From Tetradesmus obliquus (taxonomy: Eukaryota; Chlorophyta; Chlorophyceae; Sphaeropleales; Scenedesmaceae): a DNA stretch of 64,000 bases. Location of the stretch: contig CP126192.1 in NCBI GenBank assembly GCA_030272155.1, forward strand, positions 2,142,501 through 2,206,500, given 5' to 3'. A model generated the notes under the pieces. That model was not told the origin of the DNA. It worked only from the letters and a program-made list of their open reading frames with translations, and searched no databases. How positions within the stretch are numbered: position 1 is the stretch's first letter; every line of letters begins with the position of its first letter. The position numbers and the translations under genes are program-made. Below are positions 23,304 through 35,688 of this stretch, piece by piece.

Positions 23304-25142
23304 TCAGCTCCTCCTGCGCGTCACGTGGTCGTACAGCACCACCTGCAGGTACTCATCCGTGGCCAGCTGCGTGCGCGTGCTGTTGTCCCCTGGGTTTGAG
23401 CATGGGTCCACGTTCATGACCTTCCTGTCACGTTTGTTCTTGAACAGTAATCCCAGAGAGTCATTAGCAATAACCTGCAGTTGCAAATCACAGCAAGTGA
23501 GCTCGTAAACGTTGGCAGTCCAGCCGCATGTGCACCCGTGTGCCAGGCTCTGTGATATACACGCACATGCAACTCGGTCACACATGCTGGCTCATGCATG
23601 GGCTTGCAGCATGCTGCAAATTTCACATCGTCCTCCGCTTCCAGCCGCACACCTGGAAGTTTGGTGTGGGGTTGCTGGTGCTGAGGTGCGTCTCCCAGTT
23701 GTAGAAGCTGAGGTCGCTGTGCTGCGGCATCAGGCGCTTGCTGCGCTCAAAGTAGGCCTCCATGTGCGGGTCAACCTTCAGCCGGTGCGCATAGTCAATG
23801 TACCCGCTGACCTGGCGCCAGCAGGGCAGGGGATGGCGGGCAGGCAGCAGGCACGCAGGAACTCAGAGATCATTGAGGGGGGTTCCATCTATGGACAGGG
23901 TTGCACAGTAGACAGCCGGGTGCTGTCCGTTTCCTGTTGCAGCTTGTTCTCTGGCAGCCACAAACTTGCACATGCGGCCGCAGCCGGTATGCACGATACT
24001 ATGCATACTGCTAGGGAGTGCTGCAATACTTGATGTCCATCATGTCCCAGGCACATCTGCAGCCTGAAACGTCTGCCACCATGTGTCGTAGCTGTTGCTC
24101 CTGCCCTAAACCTCCCTACAACTGCCCACCTCATGCCCCCGTGAGTTCTTGGCCCGTATGAAGATGATTGTGGTGAGCTTGCCATTGCGCACAGCCTCCT
24201 CCCTGTCCCGCAGTGCCTGCAGGACACAGCACTGGTTGCTCGCACAGCATCTGCAACAGCTAAGCAGGCCTGGCAGCCTGTGCTGCACAGCAATGGGCCT
24301 GCATCAACCCATCATGTACATGGCACCAGCGGCAGGTGTGGCAAGTGAATGCGCTGCTGGCGCCATATAGTGTGTTGCTGCTTATGTACAGTATACACCA
24401 GGCAGCTGTAGTACTGGAGTGCTGCTGGTACTGCAACTGCATCTGCGGTACACAAGAGGCAACACAACAGCTGCGGACGGTCACCTGCAGCAGTGGGCAC
24501 CCCTCTAAGTCCTTCCCATGTGATGCTAGTTTTTGTGGCTTGCGATTGAGGCGTGCTTGATGCGCCGCCTCTGCTGCTGCCTTGCGCTGCTCAAATTCCT
24601 CCCTGCGAATGACCTCTCCATTGCCCCGTATGCTGCATACCATATTGGTGTGCAAACACAACAAGCTTAAGAAGTGGCAATAAACAGTGAAGCTGCTGCT
24701 GGCCTCCTTTGTGGTTGCCAGCGAGTGTGTTGATGGTGTGCATGAAAAGAAGAACATACAAGCCATCATGTGCAGCATGTCTGGGTGCACATGTGCAGCG
24801 TTGCAGCTGCCATGATAGACATCTGCTTTGCACAGGTCACCATTTGCTCAGCAAAAGCGTTGTTCAAGTGGCTTGCATGCTGGCCGCTCACCCTAGCTCT
24901 ACCAGGTGCCTCGCCAGCTCCACATCTTCTAGGTAGTACATGTCTGTGCCAGTGATTTGACTGTCCAGGTACTCTTCGTATCTGCAGTGCAGCATGATGC
25001 ATATGCCGTTACACACTTTTTGTAGTGTTGAGCTAGCCATTTATGTTGCCAGCTCAGTTCAAGCAGCTGCTCACGTGGCAAACTCCTCTGCAATAGGGTC
25101 ATATGACCCTGGGCCATTCTTGCTGCCATCGTCATCGTCCAT
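23304..25142 (-). CDS. CFAP299: Cilia- and flagella-associated protein 299 (CFAP299)
   Basis: Six exons (25142-25075, 24981-24892, 24632-24485, 24216-24130, 23811-23653, 23474-23304) give 240 aa, the normal length for this family (human C4orf22). CFAP299 proteins are conserved in ciliated eukaryotes and linked to sperm and cilium assembly; the biochemical role is not settled. Hallmarks visible along the whole length: [87 protein letters not shown] with [36 protein letters not shown] and LYDHVTRR at the end. All junctions keep frame and there is no low-complexity expansion, unlike most neighbours. It starts head to head with SPT2 across 569 bp. Confidence 0.94.
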
Positions 25143-25711
25143 GGTCTTTGGGGAGCCAGGCTGCAGATACCGCGCTGAGTGGCAGCAAAGAGCTATTTGG
25201 ACACAGCTAAGCTACATGGAGCGTTCCCAGTCCAAGGACAGTGTCTGCCTTCAACTGCAGTAGCGCGCTACTGTGACAGGACTGCTGTTGTCCTCGGTCA
25301 GCAGGAAGCAACTTTGCTGAGGCACTTAGGACATTTGATGAGACTCACTGATACGTCAGATACCATAACTTCAACACTGCTGAGCAAATTATTGATGCAC
25401 TGCTAACATTGGCACTTTGTTATGATGCACCATCGTTCAAAAGCAGTGCTGCATCGACGCTGCGGCTACACTCGATTTGTTTAGTACGAGCTTGCCGATT
25501 ATAGCCCTTGCATTGCGAACGCAGCCCACACGCAGCTTCGTGACAACGGCATCGGCTCACGAGCACCGCAAGCTTTTATACATTCATTGGAAAACCTCTA
25601 CATTGTTGTAAAAGGATTGTTTGTGTGGTTGGCAGTGACGTCTGCCGTCGTTCAATTGAATCAGCCACAGTACCAGCCAGAAGGTGAAGGGCACGGCCCT
25701 ACAGCTGTTGC
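25143..25711. promoter_or_regulatory. Head-to-head spacer, CFAP299 / SPT2
   Basis: 569 bp between divergent start codons; both promoters must lie here. No obvious TATA box, repeat or ORF. The bottom half is comparatively A+T-rich (25370-25620). Confidence 0.5.
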
Positions 25712-26872
25712 ATGAGCCACGGTGGCAGGTGTGCGATCCTTGTGTTTGATAGGCTGCCTCACCAGACTGCTGAGGACTGCCATGCTGACAGTAGCAGCTG
25801 CATGTAGTGCCGTGCTGTGCTGTGCTGTCCTTGCAGCTTGGCAGGGCATGTTGAATGCACTGCAGCTTGGCAGTGCATGCCACATGCCCTGCCTGTTACA
25901 TTGCTGGCTGGGCCTATCAGCATCGCGCCTGCAAGCAAACTTTGGTCCTCATGCTCTCTGCTTTGCAGCTCCGCTGCATTTCTGCCCTTTCTGAAGAAGA
26001 AGCCCCTTGCAGCAGCACCAGCACCAGTAAAGGACGATGATGAAGACCCACTGGCAGTGCCCCTATCGCCAGCACCTCAGCCCAGCAAACTTATTGGAGC
26101 AGCAGGCACAAAGTTTGTGTCCAAGCTGAATGGCAAGCCAGGGCCTGGGAAGCCTGGCCATGCGGCAGCAGCAGCTGGCGTCAAGCGGCCTACGCCGCCC
26201 ACAAAGAACTCTGGCATAGCTGGCGTCAACAAACAGACACCAGCGAAGTCAACAGCAGCAGCGGCATCACGTGGCCTTGCTGCCAGGCCAGCAGCAGGCA
26301 AGCCTGGAGCAGCAGGTGCTGCAGCCAACAAGCCGGGTGCTGCAGGAATAGCCAAGCCAGCTGCGCTTTCTCCAGCGCAGGCCAAAGCAGAAGCAGAACG
26401 GCGGCGGCTAAAGCAGCTGCAGCGGCTGGCTAAGGTCGGGTTGCTGGCTCAAGATGCACCGCCTGAGCTGCGAGCAAAGGTGGAGCAGGCTAAGCAGGAG
26501 GCAGCAGCGATTCAGCGGCAGCATGAGCTGGAAGCGAAGCGCAAGGTTGAGATGGAGCAGCGGCGACAGCAGGCCATACAGCAGCGGCAGCAGCAGGAGC
26601 AGCAGCGTGCGGCTGTGCTGGCTGAGAAGCAGCGGCTGCTGGCAGCCAAGCTAGGCAAAGCTGGTGCTGCTGGTGCTGCTGGCGCTGGCAGCCTTAGGGC
26701 CGCAGGTGCCAGGCCAAGCGCTGGTGCTGCAGCAGCAGCCGGGCCCGGCCGAGGGCCTGCAGGGCAGTCGCAGAGGAGCGGGACAGCAGCTGCACCAGCA
26801 GGTGTGGGCAGCAGAGGGCCTGGAGGGACCGGCAGCAGCGCAGCTGGTGGGCGGCCGGCACCACCACAGCAT

Positions 26873-26907
<35 letters not shown>

Positions 26908-27962
26908 TAAGGACCCTTATGCTGGGCTGAATCCCAAGGTGAGCCATTCAAATGCATTGCTGCAGTCGGTGATTGAACAGGTCCTGCTGGCATGTGCATA
27001 TCATTGACTGGCAGCAGTGGTGCAGTGAGTGATGGCTGCTTCAGGCTTCAGCATGATGTGTCACCTCTGCGCCGGACATCAGCAGCTGGCTGCCAAGTCC
27101 ATCACCTGGCCCGTACTGACATTGCCTGGTAATCATTGCCGCTGAACTGCACATGTATCCGCATGTCATGCAGCAACGCGCATTCCTGCTAGCGCGCAAG
27201 CGTGAGCGGGAAGCGCGGCTGGGCGGCCGGCCTGCCGGTAGCCGCGGGGGCGGCGGCCACGGCAGCGATGGCGAGGGCTATGGCGGCGAGGATGACGAGT
27301 ACGACAGCGAAGACTCGTTCATCGATGATGACGAGTCAGGGGACTGGCGGCGTCATCTGCGCAGCTTGACAGGTGAGGGGGCACGAGAGGACAGGGCGTG
27401 CGTGTGCAGCTGCGCTGGTGGTAAGAGGCTGGCCGCTGGCTGAGAAAGAGGCAGCAGCTGGCAGATGGGTCTCACGTCTGCGTGCTGTGCGCCGTGACTC
27501 CCTAGATCTAGGGAAAGCGCGCTGAGATTGATATCGCTGCGGTGCGCAGTGCATGCGTCGCTGATTGGACAGCTCAATTGCACAGCGTTTGTCAAGCCAG
27601 AATGTGCACGCACGTGCGGTTGTGTCATGGTGCCAGATGGCTCTAGTTTTGGCACCCCTCTTTCCTGAATTGCTTTCTGCTTGCCTCACGTTTTGCCCTG
27701 CTGACGCTTCCTGCTGCTGCTGCTGCTGCTTGCACCCCGCACGCCTTCAGGCTACGACCCCAGCAGGTACAAGGACAGCTTCTTTGATGACCGCCGCATG
27801 GAGGCCAGCGCAGCGGAGATTCAGGCGGAGGAGCGTCGCAGCGCGCGCATCGGGCGCACCGAGGATGAGAAGGAGGCAGAAGCTGAGGCGCGGCGGCTGG
27901 CAGCCAAGGAGGCCAAGAAGAAGGGACGGAAGCGCGGCGCAGCAGCGCTGTTTGACGACTGA
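25712..27962 (+). CDS. SPT2: SPT2 chromatin protein (465 aa)
   Basis: Exons 25712-25728 (17 bp, ATG plus five codons), 25969-26938, 27174-27372 and 27751-27962 join exactly in frame; the tiny first exon gives MSHGGSSAAFLPFLKKKP. SPT2 is a histone H3-H4 chaperone and transcription elongation factor acting in nucleosome reassembly. The SPT2 box is unmistakable at about residues 370-440: DEYDSEDSFIDDDESGDW, then YDPSRYKDSFFDDRRMEAS and an EIQAEERRSARIGR helix, with a basic KEAKKKGRKRG tail. The middle is an Ala/Pro/Lys-rich linker with a Glu/Arg/Gln coiled coil (about 220-300) and a nine-Gln run. An upstream in-frame ATG at 25817 lies within intron 1 and would give a longer, odd N-terminus. Confidence 0.93.
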
Positions 27963-28177
27963 GTGTTGTAGGTGTTGAGGGTTGTATAGGCAGCTGTGTT
28001 TGTGTACATGGCCTGTTGGGTAGATGGTTTGCTCAGGGCCGCAATCAGAAATTTGTATCATGTACAGGTTTTGCTTGGTAAGTTGATTGAGCTGCACATG
28101 CTCTGCATCATGTCCCCTTGCTGCACTTCCAGCGTGTTGCCAGCTCTAGGGCTGTAGACCCACAGCGCTACACGAGC

Positions 28178-28182
28178 TGTAA
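28178..28182 (+). terminator. TGTAA poly(A) signal, SPT2
   Basis: TGTAA about 215 bp after the SPT2 stop codon; consistent with a chlorophyte 3' end. Confidence 0.5.
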
Positions 28183-28664
28183 GTGCGCGGTCTCTGGTTG
28201 TTACCCGGCTGGGACCGAGACCAATATGGTATGCGCCAACAACTCCACCATCATGTCACCAACCCAGCCACACCACCGTGCCAACAGACGTGCGACCAAT
28301 TGACGCCGACGAGGAGAGGCAACTACTGCATAGTTTCTCTCTGCCAGCAGCAAAGTGGTGGTCCACGCATGAACAAGATAGGCAACAATTGACCTAGCAG
28401 TCATTGGCGAATCCTTGCACCACTCCAAGGGTCATCAGCTACAGAATGCACAACAGCAAAATATGTGCCAATCATCGAAAACTTGATGATGAGTCAAGGT
28501 GGATAAACTGCGCACTTTTGCAGCGCGGCCTGTCAGTCTTCCTTATGCTGCAAACAAGCTTAGTTGTCTCTCAAGGCTGAGGTGGCAGGGCACTAGTGCT
28601 TGGAGTACTCCAAGCAGTGAGGGGACAACGTTTCTGCCATGGCAACGTAGTGTGTCAAACACAC

Positions 28665-28710
28665 GCAACACGCGATACTGGCCAGTATACTGGCCAGTAT
28701 CGCGTGTTGC
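28665..28710. repeat. Perfect 46-bp palindrome
   Basis: Positions 28665-28687 and 28688-28710 are exact reverse complements with no spacer. The arms start GCAACACGCGATACTGG and the centre is CCAGTATACTGG. It lies in non-coding DNA between two convergent genes. Flanks do not extend the symmetry. Confidence 0.95.
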
Positions 28711-29191
28711 ATGCTGCATGCCTGGTGAAACACCTGCATCTTGGCAGGTGATGACAACGTGTATTGCCACCACGGCCGCTGTCAAGGCAAGCATGCAGCA
28801 AAATTAGGCTTCGTGTGGTTTGAGCCACCATCTGTGCCAGCAAAACCATCCAGCTGAGTAGCCCGCTCTCACACTTGAACCTCAACACAACAGCATGCAC
28901 AGCGTACTGCAAGGTGCACCCACCTGTAATGTACAAAGGAACAGCTGCAAGTTGCTGTTCAAAAACAAATGCACACTGCATACAAGGGGAATAGGGGATA
29001 CAAGGGGAATACAAAGCTGAATAGCAATATGCTATCACAGCAGCCTGTACAGAGGGAAGCCATGCCACGCTACCATCTCTCGCTCAACCCTGCACAACCT
29101 GCCTGTCACACACACCAGCTCAGGTCGTCTGCTTACATGTATCACGAAATATCTGTGTCAGCACCACCCAGCTGCCTACTGCCTGGCAATC

Positions 29192-30236
29192 TCAACCCTG
29201 CAGAGCTGCCAGCTGCCGCGTGTGCATCTTCAGCCTGCCCTCTCGCGACTGAATGCCAGCTTGAAGTGTTTTTGCCCCCAGCTGGGACACCCGCTGCTGC
29301 TGCTGCAAGCTGGCCAGCTCTGCCTCCAGCTGCAGGCAACCGGTGCAGCGCAGGCATAATAAGCAGCGCGAGTCAGCTGAGGAAAGCCCTATTTTGCACA
29401 AACTACCTTCCATGTGCTGCTCCTCACACTTCAACAGAAACTGCAGCAGCACTGACAAGCCCATACACATGGACATCAACCCAATTGCCTGCAGGCCTAC
29501 CACTCATGCTAGATTTGACATGCACAAGCCGAGTCAGACGAGCACATGTGGTATATAAGGAAAGATGTGCGCACTCACGGTGACAGGTGCGGCTTGAACC
29601 ACCTTGTTGTGGTAGAGCTGCACACTGCTGAGGTGCCACTGCGTGCTAGATGCCCTAGCCGCCCTTGCATGCTGCAATTGCTTGAGTTGACGCGTGAGCT
29701 GCTGCTGTTGCTGCTGCTCGCTAGCCAGCTTGGCCTTCATCTGCTTCAGGTCCCGCTGCAGTGCTGCTATGTCACTCTGCAACCGATATCGCTGCAGCTT
29801 CAACTGCAGCCTGCGCTCCTTAGCCTCACTGATACACCTGCACATGATGTCCAGGCAGCCTACGTTACAGGTGTCCAACCATGCATGCCACAGCCAGCAA
29901 ACACCACTGATGAGCAGGCCTGACATCATGCTGCTGCTCCTGCTGCCGCCGCTGCCCACACACGCGCCATGCGTCTATTGCTGTGCATGGCATTAATGTC
30001 ACGCACCTTTCACGGAAAAGCTGCCTGTAGCTGCTGCCTGCAGCTGAGAGAACAGGCACAGTTCCATACTGTTGCTGGTAGCACGCTGCCCAAGCTTGCT
30101 CAGCTGTGCACGCCACCCGATTGAGCCGTCTGCACACTCTGGCGCATCGTAGCAGATCCAGATGATTCAGTTGTTCTGTGCATGAAAGTATACATTCCAA
30201 GCACGCGTCATCTAAGCACAGCATGCTGCCCTCCAT
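29192..30236 (-). CDS. F-box protein with coiled-coil tail (about 208 aa)
   Basis: Model: exons 30236-30007, 29837-29579 and 29329-29192. Residues 5-55 fit an F-box: LDDACLECILSCTEQLNHLD, then LLRCARVCRRLNRVA and an AEQAWAACYQQQYG helix, the usual LxxxxLxxIL...L.....C+.w pattern. F-box proteins recruit substrates to SCF (SKP1-cullin) ubiquitin ligases. The rest is a coiled coil: EAKERRLQLKLQRYRLQSDI, LQRDLKQMKAKL, and a final segment with LEAELASLQQQQ. A possible extra exon (29440-29407) was left out because it breaks the frame of the last exon. An in-frame ATG 99 bp further upstream (30335) would lengthen the N-terminus. Only the fold class, not the substrate, can be inferred. Confidence 0.65.
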
Positions 30237-30604
30237 TGAGCTTGCCACAAGGCATGTCCGATCTGAGCAATAGATCAGAAATCTCGTCGCGAAGAAGTGT
30301 GGGCATACCATGTGGTGCTGCTTCTGTGGGCCCATGAATACTTCTCGGCCAGCGGTTTTGTTGACGTTTCGAAGTCAGCGACAGATGGCTGGTGGTGTTT
30401 GGCTGAGAAGTTAACATCACTTCAAACAAAGGCGCTTTTCGACTACTACTACGGCGTTTGTGCCACGGTCAAACAAAACAGCAGCAACCACCATCTTGTG
30501 CTCCCATTGCGTGTTTCACTCCTGCGAAGAAGATTGTTGCTCAATAAGGGTCGCAAATACTCTTCAGCTGCGTTTAAAGCTGTGCCGACCAGGAGGGCGT
30601 TGTT
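30237..30604. promoter_or_regulatory. Head-to-head spacer, F-box gene / NPF-motif gene
   Basis: 368 bp between divergent starts. Nothing beyond likely promoter and 5' untranslated sequence is seen. Confidence 0.45.
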
Positions 30605-33600
30605 ATGGGCCTGTTGAGCTTGGGGTGCTCCCCCCGGCTCCCAGTCACAGTGCCGGGCAGCCGAGCGCTACGAACGCAAGGGCGAAATGTGAGATAACAT
30701 TTGGCTGGACTGCATCGTTGCTGGGTCAGGCTGTCATAGCATGCCCTTCACCTTGCCCTGGTCTGCTGCTGCTGCTGTTTCTGTTGCTGCACCAAACAGG
30801 TCTGCAGCAGGGCCACATCCGGCTACTTTCCGCACCACAGGCTGCATCTCACGTCAGGCGGAGTACCCATTCCTGAGCTATGGACATCTACTGGCACCTT
30901 TCAGCGCCGTGCACCACGCCTGGCACCTGAACCCAGGACTGGACAGCACAACGCTTACCCACCAGAGCAGCTGGCTGAGTTACTGAGGCCTGAGTCATGG
31001 CAGCTGGCGTATGGCTCAGCTATGCAGGACTTGCAGGCACGGCTGCAGCACCTGTCACAGATACTAGCACAGGCCTACATGCGTGCGAGGCTGCTGTGGC
31101 AGCACGTGGTAGCCAGCTGGCCCGCCTGGACAGCCTCCCTCAAGTACGACGTGGAGTATGTGGTTGAGTATGCCATAGGTGTGCTGCCAGCCTGGCTGGC
31201 AACAGTGCGCGCTGCGCTGCGTGCGGCCTATGATGATGTCAGGGCCACTGCTGCCATGCAGCAGCTGGCCTCCAGCGTGTCCACTGCAGCCAAGGATATG
31301 AGTGTCAACATCAGGCGACTGCAGCAGGCCGTTGCAGACACCAACCAGCTGGCCAGCAACAGGTGGGTCAGCAAGGGACTTTGCAGTGAAGTTGACACAC
31401 CTCAGCGCAACTGTTCAAACAGCTGCGTCAGGTGTGCCCAGTGCCTGGCATCACTGTAGTGCGCATCTGCTGGCCTGTTATTGAGCTGGTAGCAAAAAAC
31501 TGTCCGTGACATGGATTTTACTCTTGTGTCTCGACACTGTTATCTGGCACTGGTGCCCCACGTGCATGTTGCAGGCTTGCAGAGTCGCCACCCTTGCAGC
31601 AGCTGGTGCGACTGGCATCAAACCTGGCCAGCAGGGAGAGCAGCGGCGCTGCCACCAATGTTGCCAGGGGGCTCACACACAGCATGGCAGCGCTGACAGC
31701 AGCAGAGCTTGCAGTGAATGCGCCTGTCAGCAGTGCCAGCGACAGCGGCAATGCACGCAGCAGCCCAGTGTTTGCCTGGGGCCGTAATGAGACTGCCGCC
31801 ATCGCAGAGGTGGCTGGCCCGCCCAGCAGGCGCAGCAGCAACGACCCCAGCATAGATGGCAGGCTGCAGATGGTGGGCTGGCTGCCCTCAGACCTGCACG
31901 CCACCATGTACTCTGTTGGTGCAGCCGGCAGCTCCAGCCTGCAGCACATGGTGATGGAGCCACTGCAGCAGGCTGGGTTCATCTCTGTGAGTATTCGGCA
32001 ACAGTGTTCCTGCAGGATGCTGAGGTCGGCAGTGGCTGCTGTTTGTCATAACATTCGCGTAGATGAAACACAGATTGCTGCTACCTTCATGCTTGTGCTA
32101 CACCTGCCTGCCAGGCACGCACGTGCATACCTTGCCCACTTCCTGCACACATAGCTGACTGAGGCTTGCTTGTACGGCCCCTGCTGCCTGCAGAGCTGCG
32201 GCCGGGGCCCAACACTGGCTGGAGTCATTGCGGCTGCTTCCGTGGTGCTGGCAGGCAGCGTGTACCGCAGCATGCAGCACCAGGCACAGGAGACAGAGGA
32301 GCGCCTGCTGCAGCAAGTGCAGCTGCAGATGAAGGCAGAGAACCTGGCAGCACAGCGCGCGGTGAGAGGCATGCTGCGTGCTTGGCTGCCAGGCCCAATC
32401 AAGTGCTGGTGACCTTGGATGTACACTGGTCGTAACTGCATGTTGTGTCGTCTTGCACCTGCTTGCTTTCCTTCAGATGTGACAGCTGCATGCTCTAAAT
32501 GGCTGACTAGTACCATTCAAGGGATCCTGAATCCATGTGCCACCTTTTATGATCCTGCTGCGCAACAATAACAGAGGTTCCGCCGAGCGCTGGATGACAG
32601 CCAGGCGCAGTCTGCTGGCACTGGCGCAGTTGGGCCTTCAGTCAGCATCAGCACACGCCGCCGTGCTCCATCGCCGCCAGACGGTGATGCCTGGGAGGAC
32701 ACGCTGTCCGCCAGCCCGCTGCTGCCTGCAGCTGGGGCCAATAGCCGCAGCGGCCGGCAGGCTGCTGTGCCGCAGCTGGATGCTGCTGCTGCACGCGAGT
32801 ACCAGCGCTTCATGGCTGGCGCGCGTGCAATGGATGTGCCAATGTGGGACAGCCACATGGTGGAAGACCTGCCTAAGGTGGGTTGGGCCGGCAGGTGTTG
32901 CTGCAGGAAACCATGCTGCAACCAGCAGAGCGTGCTGCACTCTGTGACCCCATACTGCAAATGACCTGCTTGTCATTGGCTTGGGAATGTAGAATTCAAC
33001 ATATCAAACGCTGACGCATTGCATGCTCTGGACACCTGCTTGCCATGCGTGCTGCCAGGTTTCCATGAAGGAGATGCAGCGACAGACGCAGAAGATCCGC
33101 TCAGCAGCAACAGACCAGGAGCGCGCTGACATGGAGGATGCAGAGAAGCGCCGCGAGATAGTTGAGCAGCAGCTCAACAGCCAGCTGGCAGATCTGGCAG
33201 GCGCACCGCTGGGCCGCGCAGCACGCGAGGCCTGGCGAAGGGAGCAGCAGGAGATGAAGCAGCAGCAGGAGCAGCAGCGCCTTGCAGAGCAGCAGGCTGG
33301 GGGTCGCAGCAGAGGCGGCAGCCCAGCGAGCAGCGCTGGTGGTGATGCAGGAGACTTCAACCCCTTTGCTGTCAGCGGTGACGCGCGTGCAAAGTGGGAT
33401 GCAGAGGATCACCTCTACTCTGAGCCTGCGCCACGCAAAGGTGGTGGCTTTGGAGGCTTTGGCGGCTTTGGAGGCCGCCAGCAGCAGCAGCAGCAGCCGC
33501 AGCAGAGCCAACAGCCGCAGGCACGCAGGCGCAAGTTTGCGGACGAGCCTGTAGACAATGGAGCGCTGCAGCCAGCAGCAAGCAGCAGCAGCCCTGGCGC

Positions 33601-34417
33601 CAGCAGCAGCAGCGGCCGCGCGGCAAACCTTTCAGGCCAACCTGCAGGACAGCGCCAGCAACAGCAGCAGCAACCTCCAGCTGCTGCACAGGATGGACCT
33701 GCTGAGGGCAGCCCTGAGTGGGAGGCCCAGGCGCGTGCTGAGATGCTGAAGAATGCTGCAGCTAGGAGGGCCAGGCGCCAGCAGATGGTGCAGCAGCAGC
33801 CGGCCGTGCAGAGCAGTACATCCGCACCACAGGTGGCGGTGCCTTCGGGCAGCCAGCCGCAGCAGTCGCGTGGCACAGGCGGTGTTGTTGCAGCTGCTGC
33901 TGGTGCTGTAGCCTCCCGCAGCATACCCAACAACTCATCTCTGCACCGCCCCAAGTGGCCAGGTGCGGACACGATCGCTGCTGTCGCTGCAGTTGCTGGT
34001 GCTGCTGCTGATGCTGCTGCTGAGCCAGCAGCTACCAGCAACGCTGGCAGCGGCGTGTCTGCTGTGCGCATGCAGAATGAGCTGGCGGCTGCTGCCGCTG
34101 CTGGTGGCAGCCGGCTGGCTGCTGCTGCAGCCAAGGATGTGCATGAGGTCATTCCTGCAGCTGTGCCCAGCTCCGGTAGCATGCAGCGCCTGCAGGACTC
34201 AGCACCACCTGCCGTGACAGCAGCTGCCGCAGTAGATGGCGCAGGTCAGGTCAGGCCCAGCAGCCGCTCCAGCAGCAGGAGCAGCAGCAGGCAAGAGGCT
34301 GAGGACGATGAGGTGAACCCCTTCGCTGTTGACAGGGCTGCCATCATTGATGACGAGACAGCTTATGAGATTGGCAAGGTCGTTGACGAGGAGACTAAGC
34401 GCATCCGGCTGCTCTAA
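30605..34417 (+). CDS. Unrecognised 962-aa protein with NPF motifs, coiled coil and possible membrane segment
   Basis: Exons 30605-30688, 30800-31362, 31575-31986, 32194-32361, 32575-32877 and 33059-34417 keep frame throughout. The first 28 residues (MGLLSLGCSPRLPVTVPGSR...) are Arg/Ser-rich and lack acids, like an organelle transit peptide. Residues about 95-215 form helices rich in Ala, Leu and Trp (WQHVVASWPAWTASLKYDVE). A hydrophobic stretch, LAGVIAAASVVLAGSVY, near 361-377 may be one membrane helix, followed by a charged coiled coil (about 385-410 and 515-590). The C-terminal half is Gln/Ser/Gly-rich (GGFGGFGGFGG). Two NPF tripeptides in the same context, FNPFAV (near 611) and VNPFAV (near 930), resemble EH-domain ligands, and the protein ends in a conserved-looking acidic helix. 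I do not recognise the family. The first exon is the least certain. Confidence 0.72.
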
Positions 34418-35688
34418 GCGGCATGTGCTGCGTGCCTCATGCACGTGCAGTGCTGGGCTGAACGGCGCAGCAGTGGTGGCCAGCTGCTGGAAGGGGCAGT
34501 GATGTATATCTGTCTTGCTGGCGCTGAAAGGCGCTTAAGCCTGCCTGTTCAGCACAAGCTCTTCAGGCAGCAGCGAGCAAGCAGCTGCAGCTGCCAAACA
34601 GTTGGATAGGCCAGTGTGGTAGTAGCGCAGACTGGGATGTTTGTGGCGTGCATTGTATGCCAGCTGTGACTATGTTAAAGACATGGCATGGAGTGGCAGC
34701 TCCACAGCCTCTTGTACAACGACAACTGATAGTCAGCTGCAGTGAGGCTAGTGGTATATCTGCATGGTGTCAGTTTCTTGATGAAACGTAGGTGCTTTTA
34801 CAGGCCTGATTATATTCATCTTTTGATGCATCCATATGCATCTATCAAGTACTGCAGCTGCAGGCATCCAGGGAGCAGATGTAGGGTACAGGGCTGGGAT
34901 TTGGTGCAACCGCAGCCACTGCATTCCTGGCTAAGAGGACCTGAGGAGCTTTTTGATATGTGACAACTTGCATTGCCTTGGGTCGCGTCCACAACTCAGA
35001 TCTGCTGGTGCATTGAGAAGCTTGTGGAAGGCCCTTCCACTGAGTGGTGCATATCATGCCATGCGGTAAACTACAAGCTTGCAATGTTTTACAATTTTCA
35101 CCGACGCTATTATCAAGACTCACTGCATGCGACCCACACATCGATGTGATATCAGTACCACACAGGGTGCTGCTGAAAATCAGTTGATGTGATGCAGTCA
35201 TATTACATGCCAACAAAAGTTGTGCCACAAGAGGTGTGGCAGGCTACCTAGGTGAGGCCTCACACGCTGGGAGCAGACAATGTAATAGTACAAACACGGC
35301 CAGCTTGGCTGACTCAGCAGCCACACCCAACCAACCACAAGCATCCAGCCATGTGCATGCACACCACACCAAGTTTCACGGTAATTACCGCAGTTGTAAC
35401 TGCTGCTGGTTTGCAAAGTCCCACTTGCTGCACAAGGGCAGCACAAGCTGTGCGGCTGCTCTCCAGAGAGATCTTCTTACCTCTCAAATCTCACGTACTA
35501 TGTATGACAGCCGAAAAAGGAAATGCCCACACATCCATGCCTTGCATTCTCTGCACTGTCAATTCTATCAATGAGCAAAACACTGCTGCTGGTTGGGCAG
35601 CGCTGCATGCAGCACAGCCCCCCTGCAGTGCAATGCGTTCACCCATCGACGTTCAGGCTCTACAGTGCAGCAGTGACCACTACTCTGG
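34418..35688. other. Convergent intergenic region
   Basis: G+T-rich on the + strand until about 34.9 kb (3' flank of the left gene), then A+C-rich from about 35.2 kb (3' flank of the right gene). No ORF or repeat of note. Confidence 0.6.

Larger units (their letters stand above)
27963..29191. other. Convergent intergenic region with palindrome
   Basis: SPT2 3' flank on the left, with TGTAA at 28178-28182; 3' flank of the F-box gene on the right, where the + strand turns A+C-rich. It contains a perfect 46-bp palindrome at 28665-28710 and a short direct repeat GATACAAGGGGAATA around 28976-29012. No gene was seen. Confidence 0.65.

Noticed and set aside
29407-29440. Extra exon in the F-box gene (FLLKCEEQHME)
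   Set aside because: It has acceptable borders, but including it shifts the final coiled-coil exon out of frame; kept out of the model.
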